A program made the position numbers and the translations under genes. From positions 1-7,707 of the forward strand of contig CAYOHL010000041.1 in assembly GCA_964403775.1 (NCBI GenBank): a stretch of 7,707 bases of DNA, in the 5' to 3' direction. Positions 1-4,595 of the stretch are shown one piece after another (positions within the stretch are counted from its first letter, which is position 1; each line of letters opens with the position of its first letter). The DNA comes from CG1-02-33-12 sp964403775. Its GTDB lineage: Archaea > Nanobdellota > Nanobdellia > Woesearchaeales > CG1-02-33-12. The notes below the pieces were generated by a model. That model was not told the origin of the DNA. It ran no database searches and saw only the letters and a list, made by a program, of their open reading frames with translations.

Positions 1-43
1 CAACTAGAAACATGAACAAAAAAACTTTTTCTTATGAAACATG

Positions 44-56
44 TTAAATCTATTTA
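44..56 (+). promoter_or_regulatory. weak TATA-like element upstream of the zinc-ribbon gene
   Basis: An AT-rich stretch (TTAAATCTATTTA) sits about 35-45 bases upstream of the Shine-Dalgarno sequence of the small zinc-ribbon gene. A transcript starting about 26 bases downstream would carry a short leader with that Shine-Dalgarno. The match to an archaeal TATA box is poor in this AT-rich background, so this is a suggestion only. Nothing else is recognised in bases 1-98. Confidence 0.25.
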
Positions 57-98
57 GAAGAATAAAACGCGTCTAAAAAACCGATTAGGTGAATATTA

Positions 99-212
99 AT
101 GCCTTATAAAAAGATTTGCATGAAATGCGGTGCAGAGCTGGAAGAGAATGAGAATATATGCCCAAGATGCGGTGCGAAATATCGTGAAGAAGAGGCTTAT
201 GGTATATATTAA
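99..212 (+). CDS. 37-residue zinc-ribbon microprotein
   Basis: This tiny gene encodes a protein that is almost entirely one zinc ribbon. Two CxxC knuckles, C7-M-K-C10 and C21-P-R-C24, each followed by Gly-Ala, are separated by ten mostly acidic residues (CxxC-x10-CxxC). That pattern suits a single bound zinc ion and resembles the short zinc ribbons often found at the ends of archaeal proteins. Here the ribbon stands alone and is followed only by a short acidic, tyrosine-containing tail. The ATG is supported by the Shine-Dalgarno sequence AGGTGA at 87-92, six bases upstream. It is the only plus-strand gene in the window and converges on the DUF5752-like gene with an 11-base gap. Its partner is unknown; nucleic-acid or protein binding are possible roles by analogy with other zinc ribbons. 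It could also be a remnant of a larger protein, but the intact start, ribosome site and stop argue for a real gene. Confidence 0.68.
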   Translation: MPYKKICMKCGAELEENENICPRCGAKYREEEAYGIY

Positions 213-216
213 AAAA
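211..216 (-). terminator. oligo-T tract downstream of the DUF5752-like gene
   Basis: Read on the minus strand, a run of six T residues begins seven bases after the stop codon of the DUF5752-like gene. Archaeal RNA polymerase can terminate at oligo-T tracts without a hairpin. The tract overlaps the stop codon of the convergent zinc-ribbon gene, so the two 3' ends are nearly back to back. The call is weak because T runs are common in this AT-rich DNA. Confidence 0.35.
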
Positions 217-223
217 TAAAGAC

Positions 224-529
224 TTATTTTGCTTTCTTCCTAAGCCACCGGACTCTTTGTGTAATCTTCCTAAGGATTTTCCTTTTCTCTTTTATTTTAG
301 AAATCTCTTTTGCAAGCCTTTCGTCTTTTATTATGTCATTAATCCAGTTGGCAAAATCATTCTTCTCTTTGTTTACATGCGCCCGAAAAACATTTTTCTT
401 CATTTTTTTCAGTGCAGAAAGAAGATCATTTATGTTTTTTAGAATACTGCCGTCACTTACCCAGAAACTGTGCTCAGGATTAACGTCTGACAAGGCCCTT
501 AAGGCATCTTTTTTTGAATTTATAGGCAT
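224..529 (-). CDS. small basic DUF5752-like protein of unknown function
   Basis: The 101-residue protein is soluble, with no signal peptide or membrane segment. Residues 1-48 carry a conserved-looking stretch with SFWVSDG and a helix beginning ILKNINDLLSALKKM. Residues 51-70 contain the most distinctive motif, HVN followed by KNDFANWINDIIKDE. This pattern (a helix, then HVN, then NDFANWI-DxI-DE) recalls the DUF5752 family of archaeal and bacterial proteins, recognised from memory and not confirmed. Residues 71-101 form a strongly basic helical tail rich in Lys and Arg, which suggests RNA, DNA or ribosome contact; that role is inference. The ATG has a strong Shine-Dalgarno (GGGGGTGA) four bases upstream and its own TATA-like box, so it is probably a separate unit from rpl11. 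It occupies the place where most archaea carry rpl1 after rpl11. Confidence 0.72.
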   Translation of the reverse strand: MPINSKKDALRALSDVNPEHSFWVSDGSILKNINDLLSALKKMKKNVFRAHVNKEKNDFANWINDIIKDERLAKEISKIKEKRKILRKITQRVRWLRKKAK

Positions 530-533
530 TCAA

Positions 534-574
534 TCACCCCCTTTTCATTTAATAAACATATACTTATATTTAAA
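534..574 (-). promoter_or_regulatory. promoter and ribosome-binding site of the DUF5752-like gene
   Basis: On the minus strand the TATA-like box TTTAAATATAAG lies at 563-574. The Shine-Dalgarno sequence GGGGGTGA lies at 534-541 and ends four bases before the ATG. The same 12-base box precedes ftsZ at 3269-3280. A start about 26 bases from the box centre would give a very short leader that just includes the ribosome site. This supports independent transcription of the gene after rpl11 ends at 602. Confidence 0.55.
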
Positions 575-601
575 ACTATTTATTTGAAAATTAGTTTAAC
601 A

Positions 602-1396
602 TTATTTCTTTTCTTGTTTTGTTTGTTCTGTACCTTTTTCTGCTGCTTTTTCTTCTTTAGGTTTTGCTTCTGCACCAGGCTTTAGCTCCTCGCCAGGCCT
701 TGGTTCAACCGGCAATAGCTCATCTATTATAACAAGGGGTATTTCTGCCTCTGTAAGCTTGGTCTTTATTTCCCCCCTTGGCTTGCCCTCCATCTTGGAG
801 ATTATTTCCTTTGCCTTGGTAATGAATTCCTCGCGCCTTTCCTCCATCTCCTTTGCCAACCTTTTCTTCTCCTCTTCAAGCTCTTTTAGCTCCTTTGCAG
901 AAAGCTCTGTTTTCTCTTCCTTGATTTCCTTATCAAACTTTCCCTCATTAATCTCCTTTATTGCCTCTACAGAGGGCTTTCCCTCTACAAGAATGCCCAT
1001 TGAGCGGCATGTTCCGATGATTTCCTTTACCTTTTCCTTTAATGTTTTTCCCAATAAAGAGTCCTCTTTCATCTTTGCAATTTTTATTATCTGCTCTATC
1101 TTCAAGTCAGCAACCTTGTCTGTTTTTGGGCTTGAGCTTCCCTTTTCAATGCCTGCTTCCTTTATTATGAGTGAAGAACAAGGTGGTGTTCCAACTGATA
1201 TTTTGTATTCTTTTGTATTTTCATCTACTCTAATCTTAACAGGAACCTGCATTCCCTTAAAGCCAGAGGTTTTTTTGTTAATATCCGCTATTATCTGGCC
1301 TATATTAACACCTAATGGTCCAAGAGCAGGCCCTAATGGCGGTGCAGCTGTTGCTTTTCCGCCCTCAATCAATGCTTCAACTGTTTTATTTGGCAT
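602..1396 (-). CDS. rpl11: archaeal ribosomal protein L11 (uL11) with a long C-terminal extension
   Basis: L11 binds the GTPase-associated region of 23S rRNA and forms the stalk base where translation factors dock. Residues 1-70 are the N-terminal domain, with the signature PPLGPALGPLGVNIG at 19-33. Residues 71-155 are the RNA-binding C-terminal domain, including KTDKVADLKI and GTCRSMGILVEGK. Archaeal L11 normally ends near residue 160, but this one continues to 264. The added part (nucleotides about 602-922) has three zones: a charged heptad-like helix, probably coiled coil, at about 160-205; a hydrophobic patch, LTEAEIPLVIIDELLPVEP, at 214-232; and a disordered Lys/Glu/Pro/Ala tail. No frameshift is seen and the reading frame is continuous. 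The gene follows nusG with 48 bases between them, and a TATA box 28 bases before the ATG suggests a leaderless transcript. The expected rpl1 and rpl10 do not follow. Confidence 0.95.
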   Translation of the reverse strand: MPNKTVEALIEGGKATAAPPLGPALGPLGVNIGQIIADINKKTSGFKGMQVPVKIRVDENTKEYKISVGTPPCSSLIIKEAGIEKGSSSPKTDKVADLKIEQIIKIAKMKEDSLLGKTLKEKVKEIIGTCRSMGILVEGKPSVEAIKEINEGKFDKEIKEEKTELSAKELKELEEEKKRLAKEMEERREEFITKAKEIISKMEGKPRGEIKTKLTEAEIPLVIIDELLPVEPRPGEELKPGAEAKPKEEKAAEKGTEQTKQEKK

Positions 1397-1420
1397 TTTA
1401 AGATTAGAACTTAGTGATTA

Positions 1421-1428
1421 TATATAAA
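1421..1428 (-). promoter_or_regulatory. TATA box of rpl11, leaderless type
   Basis: The minus strand reads TTTATATA here, a good archaeal TATA box, within the short gap between nusG and rpl11. Its centre is about 28 bases upstream of the A of the rpl11 ATG, so transcription should begin at or next to the start codon. No Shine-Dalgarno precedes the ATG, which fits leaderless translation. This suggests rpl11 can be expressed separately from ftsZ-secE-nusG. Confidence 0.6.
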
Positions 1429-1444
1429 ACTTATGGTAGAGAAA

Positions 1445-1921
1445 TCAGCTTTGCTTTTCCTCCTCTCCCTCACGCCTTATTACCTTGACTGTGTCCATCT
1501 TGACTGTTATCGGGATTGGAACAGCTGCTTCTAAAAGCTCAACAACAACATCCTCTTTTGTTCTGTCTATCCTTGTAACCTTTGCGTTTTCCCTCTTGAA
1601 TGGGCCTGATATTATCTCAACAATATCATTCTTCTTTATGTTCATCTCTACTTTCTTTGATTCCTCTAGCATATGCTCTATGTCCTTGTAATCCACTTTT
1701 TTTGGAAGGATGCCGCGTGCATAAGGCACATTAAATGCAGATTGCTCTGCCTCTGCCCTGCTTTCTGCCTCAATAAATATATAGCCCCTCATGCCATGCG
1801 GTCTTATCACAGAGTAAATCTTCATGCCTTTTTTATTGGCATTGCTTGTAACAAAGTCCATTACCTGGTCCTCTCGGTTTGCAGTAGTCCTTAAAATAAA
1901 GATATTTGGTTTTTCTTCCAC
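1445..1921 (-). CDS. spt5: transcription elongation factor Spt5 (archaeal NusG)
   Basis: Archaeal Spt5 binds the RNA polymerase clamp, usually with Spt4, and raises processivity; it can also link polymerase to the ribosome. The 158-residue protein has the standard archaeal two-domain layout. The NGN domain covers about residues 5-85, with IFILRTTANREDQV near its start and GYIFIEAES in the core. The KOW domain covers about 96-150, with the motif KKNDIVEIISGPFKRENAKV. A short acidic tail ends the protein. The start is GTG, chosen because a clear Shine-Dalgarno, GAGGTG, lies six bases upstream and overlaps the secE stop codon. The gene is third in the ftsZ-secE-nusG unit. The secE-nusG pairing is conserved in both archaea and bacteria, which supports the call. 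Confidence 0.96.
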   Translation of the reverse strand: MEEKPNIFILRTTANREDQVMDFVTSNANKKGMKIYSVIRPHGMRGYIFIEAESRAEAEQSAFNVPYARGILPKKVDYKDIEHMLEESKKVEMNIKKNDIVEIISGPFKRENAKVTRIDRTKEDVVVELLEAAVPIPITVKMDTVKVIRREGEEEKQS

Positions 1922-1927
1922 TTAAAG

Positions 1928-1933
1928 CACCTC
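1928..1933 (-). promoter_or_regulatory. ribosome-binding site of nusG/spt5
   Basis: The minus strand reads GAGGTG, followed by the six-base spacer CTTTAA and then the GTG start. The first two bases of the site belong to the TGA stop codon of secE, so termination of secE and initiation of nusG are probably coupled. This site fixes the GTG at 1921-1919 as the nusG start. Confidence 0.8.
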
Positions 1934-2117
1934 AGAAGAATAATTGTTTTATCATCTGTATCATAAATCCAATTAATCCTATGATTATTATTCCAAGGCC
2001 AGAGGCCTTGACAATAGTCTTAAACTCAAGATTAGATGGTTTCTTTGTTACCCTAAATACCCTCCTGCATTCAATGACAAAACCTTTAAGCCTTGATACC
2101 AAAGAGTTGAATTTCAT
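1932..2117 (-). CDS. secE: preprotein translocase subunit SecE (Sec61 gamma type)
   Basis: SecE clamps the SecY channel in the cytoplasmic membrane and is essential for protein export. The 61-residue length is typical of archaeal single-span SecE. An amphipathic N-terminal helix (residues about 4-24) carries ECRRVFRVTKKPS, matching the conserved Sec61-gamma motif in which a basic stretch precedes Lys-Pro. One membrane helix follows at about 38-58 (GLGIIIIGLIGFMIQMI). The ATG lies only two bases after the ftsZ stop codon, and no good Shine-Dalgarno is seen, so translation probably depends on coupling to ftsZ. The nusG ribosome site overlaps the secE stop. SecY is not in the window, but SecD and SecF are encoded a few genes upstream. 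Confidence 0.93.
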   Translation of the reverse strand: MKFNSLVSRLKGFVIECRRVFRVTKKPSNLEFKTIVKASGLGIIIIGLIGFMIQMIKQLFF

Positions 2118-2119
2118 TT

Positions 2120-3226
2120 TCAGTCAACAAACTCTATCCCGAGCTCTGTTTCAATCTCCTGCTTCTTTCTCTCTGAAACCTTTATTCCTGACCCAAAGAT
2201 CTGTGATGACTTAACACCTGTAACTATGAGCATGGCCCTTATTGTATTTTGCAGGTCTTCTGATATTTGTGCGCCCCATATCAGCTTTGCATCCTCATTC
2301 AGCTTTTCAGATACTGTCTCAACAACCTTGCGCGCCTCATCTAGAGTCATGTCAGGGCCGCCAGCAACATTAATCAGGGCGCCATTTGCTCCTGATATGT
2401 CAACATCCAACAAGGGGTTTGATATTGCCTTCTCAACTGCCTCAACAGCCCTGTTTTCTGAATCTGACTCGCCTACACCTATCAAGGCAACCCCTCCGCC
2501 AGTCATTACTGCACGGATGTCTGCAAAATCAAGATTAATAAGCCCTACTTTTGTAACCATCTCTGCAATTCCCTTCACAGCATTTGTCAGTATTTCATCT
2601 GCGACCTTAAATGCAGTATGCAGTGGCAGGTCAGGCGCAAGCTCCAATAATTTATCATTAGGAATAACGATTAATGTATCTACAATATTTTCCATTTTTT
2701 CAAGGCCGATCACAGCATTTTCATACCTACGCTGGCCTTCTACTGAAAACGGGATTGTTACAACACCCACAGTAAGAGAGCCTACCTTTTTGGCAACATC
2801 TGCTATCACTGGTGCAGAGCCTGTTCCAGTCCCGCCTCCAAGGCCGCAAGTTATAAATACCATGTCTGCACCCTGTACTGCATGCTTTATATCCTGCTCA
2901 TTCTCCCTGGTAGCCTCTTCGCCAATCTTTGGATTGGAGCCAGCGCCAAGGCCATGGGTGATATCCTTGCCAATCAATATCTTTTTATCAGCTGTTGTGT
3001 AAAGCAGATCCTGGGCATCTGTATTAACAGCTATTGTTTCAGCGCCAATAACCCCAACCTCGCTTATCCTGTTGATTGTATTATTGCCAGCACCTCCTGT
3101 GCCGATAACCTTTATTGTGGCTTTTTGTTTTGAAAGCATCTCCTCTAGCTCAGCGTCAAGTTCAACACTTCTTTTAGTTGGTTCTATAATATTTTCCCTA
3201 GGATTCCCCTTGATGAAATCAGCCAA
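2120..3226 (-). CDS. ftsZ: cell division GTPase FtsZ
   Basis: FtsZ is the tubulin-like GTPase that assembles into the division ring under the membrane. With numbering from the TTG start, the nucleotide-binding glycine loop GTGGAGNN is at 42-49, the tubulin signature GGGTGTGS at 130-137, and the catalytic T7 loop NLDFAD at 231-236. All key residues are intact. The C-terminal domain ends with LGIEFVD, and there is no long linker. A helical N-terminal extension of about 35 residues precedes the core, as in many archaeal FtsZ1 proteins. Two starts are possible: GTG at 3235 (371 residues) and TTG at 3226 (368 residues). TTG is preferred because GAGGTG at 3233-3238 sits exactly six bases before it, the same spacing as in nusG, whereas GTG lies inside that site. 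FtsZ is first in a unit with secE (2-base gap) and nusG. Confidence 0.97.
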   Translation of the reverse strand: MADFIKGNPRENIIEPTKRSVELDAELEEMLSKQKATIKVIGTGGAGNNTINRISEVGVIGAETIAVNTDAQDLLYTTADKKILIGKDITHGLGAGSNPKIGEEATRENEQDIKHAVQGADMVFITCGLGGGTGTGSAPVIADVAKKVGSLTVGVVTIPFSVEGQRRYENAVIGLEKMENIVDTLIVIPNDKLLELAPDLPLHTAFKVADEILTNAVKGIAEMVTKVGLINLDFADIRAVMTGGGVALIGVGESDSENRAVEAVEKAISNPLLDVDISGANGALINVAGGPDMTLDEARKVVETVSEKLNEDAKLIWGAQISEDLQNTIRAMLIVTGVKSSQIFGSGIKVSERKKQEIETELGIEFVD

Positions 3227-3232
3227 TTTCCC

Positions 3233-3280
3233 CACCTCACATCTAAAGCTAAGATTATTATTCTATTACTTATATTTAAA
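3233..3280 (-). promoter_or_regulatory. promoter and ribosome-binding site of the ftsZ-secE-nusG unit
   Basis: On the minus strand the TATA-like box TTTAAATATAAG lies at 3269-3280 and the Shine-Dalgarno GAGGTG at 3233-3238. Initiation about 26 bases beyond the box centre would give a leader of roughly 20-25 bases carrying the ribosome site. The box is identical over 12 bases to the one before the DUF5752-like gene. It lies directly after the T tract that ends the FKBP gene, which marks a transcription-unit boundary. Confidence 0.6.
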
Positions 3281-3287
3281 GCTGTCG

Positions 3288-3293
3288 AAAAAA
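3288..3293 (-). terminator. oligo-T terminator after the FKBP gene
   Basis: Six consecutive T residues on the minus strand follow the FKBP stop codon immediately. Hairpin-independent termination at such tracts is known for archaeal RNA polymerase. The ftsZ promoter box begins eight bases downstream, so a transcription boundary here makes sense. Confidence 0.45.
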
Positions 3294-4010
3294 TTAAGGA
3301 TTAGTGCTCTTGTTTTCTCTTTCTTTTCCTGATGGTTTATCCTCATTTGTTTTTGTTTGTACTGCCTTGAATTTAATTTTTTTAATTGATGGTATAATCT
3401 CCATGATGTTTTTTGTTAATCTCTCCTGGACAGGCTTTGGCAGCTCCTGTTTTATGTTTAGGGTTATGGTTGCATTTCCCTCTTTAATTTTTGCCTTTAT
3501 GCCCTTTAGGTTTAGCTGCAGCTTTAGAGATGCCTTTAGCTTTTCCTCATCATCTTTTACTATCCTGTTAATCCTGAAGTCATAAACCAGTTCCTTTCCT
3601 GCAAGGGGATGGTTAAAATCAATTAAAGTTCGGCCTCCGCTGACTGTTCTTATCACGCCAATTAAGCCGTCTATGTTTACCTGCAACCCGGGCATTGGGC
3701 TGATTTTCTGCTTTATGAACTTGCTTGTGGCTACGAGCTGTATCAGCTTTGCGTCCTTTTTTCCAAAGCCCTTCTCAGGCCTTAGCTCAATCTGATATTT
3801 TTTTCCTAGTTTCTTATCCTCAAGCTGTTCATCTAGGCCATGAATTACATGTTTCTGGCCAATGCAGATTATTATGGGGCCATAAGACGCCTTTTCATTG
3901 TAAATATTGTTTTCCCTTGCCTCTTTCTCACTGGTTGTATCAAAGACAATATCAAGGTCTTTTATCCTGCCTGTGTATTCAAGCTCTACAAAATCTCCTT
4001 TTTTTACCAA
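3294..4010 (-). CDS. FKBP-type peptidyl-prolyl isomerase, SlyD-like, with extra C-terminal domain
   Basis: This enzyme interconverts cis and trans prolyl bonds and usually also acts as a folding chaperone. The 238-residue protein matches the long archaeal FKBP type. The FKBP fold begins at residues 1-84 (GDFVELEYTG near the start; IGQKHVIHGLDEQL at 50-63; PEKGFG at 78-83). An insert-in-flap chaperone domain follows at about 85-130. The fold then resumes with the signature DFNHPLAGKELVYDFRI at 131-147. Residues about 155-217 form an additional alpha/beta domain seen in long archaeal FKBPs, and a charged tail ends the chain. There is no signal peptide, so it is cytoplasmic. The start is TTG: no ATG occurs in frame before residue 106, and an AGGGG sequence lies five bases upstream. 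It has its own TATA box just past cmk and sits between two groups of genes for Sec components. Confidence 0.92.
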   Translation of the reverse strand: MVKKGDFVELEYTGRIKDLDIVFDTTSEKEARENNIYNEKASYGPIIICIGQKHVIHGLDEQLEDKKLGKKYQIELRPEKGFGKKDAKLIQLVATSKFIKQKISPMPGLQVNIDGLIGVIRTVSGGRTLIDFNHPLAGKELVYDFRINRIVKDDEEKLKASLKLQLNLKGIKAKIKEGNATITLNIKQELPKPVQERLTKNIMEIIPSIKKIKFKAVQTKTNEDKPSGKERENKSTNP

Positions 4011-4057
4011 TTTAACCCCTTATAATTAGAAGCAATATTCTGAAATTAGATATTATG

Positions 4058-4065
4058 TTTATAAA
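4058..4065 (-). promoter_or_regulatory. TATA box of the FKBP gene
   Basis: The palindromic box TTTATAAA lies immediately after the stop codon of cmk. Transcription starting about 26 bases downstream would give a leader of about 25 bases with an AGGGG ribosome-site candidate at 4016-4020, before the TTG start at 4010. The 56-base gap between cmk and the FKBP gene thus appears to be a promoter region. Confidence 0.55.
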
Positions 4066-4066
4066 G

Positions 4067-4594
4067 TTATCGAATTTTCTCAATAATTTTGTCAGCAACC
4101 TCTCTTATTGTAAGGTTTGTTGTGTCAACAACATAATCATAATTTTTTTTGTTGAAAACATCCAAACCATAATATTTTCTATACCTGATTTTATCAGACT
4201 CGTGCCTCTTTCTTATCTTTTCAATTGCTTCATCCAGATTATTGTATTTTTCATCATTTCTTTGGTGATTAAATATCCTCTCTGCACCTGTTTTTGGCTC
4301 AACATCAAGAAAGAATTTTATTGATTTTGGTATGAAATGAAACGATGTCCTTCCGACCATAACAAAGTTGTCTTCTTTTTTTCCCTTTTCCTCAGCAAAC
4401 CTGTCTGGCTCCAAATCTGTTGACGGGTCTTTTTCCCCCAGTTTATTTAACTCCTCCAGGCTGATGCCTTTTTTCTCAGCCACCTCCCTTCTGAGATCGC
4501 CTATGCAGTAGTATTTAAAGCCGAGTTTTTTTGCAACAAGCATTCCAACACTGCTTTTCCCAGATCCAGCTTTGCCAGAGATTGTGATTATCAT
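4067..4594 (-). CDS. cmk: cytidylate (CMP/dCMP) kinase, archaeal type
   Basis: The predicted reaction is ATP + (d)CMP to ADP + (d)CDP, in cytoplasmic pyrimidine salvage and nucleotide supply. The 175-residue length suits the short archaeal Cmk family. The P-loop GKAGSGKSS is at 7-15. The nucleoside-monophosphate-binding region has GDLRRE at 32-37 and DPSTDLEPDRFAEE at 56-69. A VMVGR strand follows at 78-82, and an Arg-rich lid region ends in SDKIRYRKYYGLDV at 133-146. The YDYVVDTTNLT strand near 152-162 matches the family's last beta strand. The usual archaeal EGRLAG segment is replaced by VGRTSFHFIP, so substrate choice could differ; a related nucleotide kinase is the main alternative. The ATG lies one base after the secD stop with no clear Shine-Dalgarno, which implies translational coupling in a secF-secD-cmk unit. 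Confidence 0.8.
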   Translation of the reverse strand: MIITISGKAGSGKSSVGMLVAKKLGFKYYCIGDLRREVAEKKGISLEELNKLGEKDPSTDLEPDRFAEEKGKKEDNFVMVGRTSFHFIPKSIKFFLDVEPKTGAERIFNHQRNDEKYNNLDEAIEKIRKRHESDKIRYRKYYGLDVFNKKNYDYVVDTTNLTIREVADKIIEKIR

Positions 4595-4595
4595 C

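Noticed and set aside
53..77. Inverted repeat TTTAGA / TCTAAA upstream of the zinc-ribbon gene
   Set aside because: Six AT-rich pairs with a 13-base loop are expected by chance in this DNA; no operator can be supported.
759..1427. A 222-codon open frame on the plus strand, antisense to rpl11
   Set aside because: It mirrors the Lys/Glu-rich L11 extension as Phe/Ser-rich sequence and has no ribosome site or family features.
2226..3002. A 258-codon open frame on the plus strand, antisense to ftsZ
   Set aside because: It is Ser/Ala/Thr-rich with no domain pattern, and lies entirely opposite a clear FtsZ; it is a shadow of the ftsZ codon usage.
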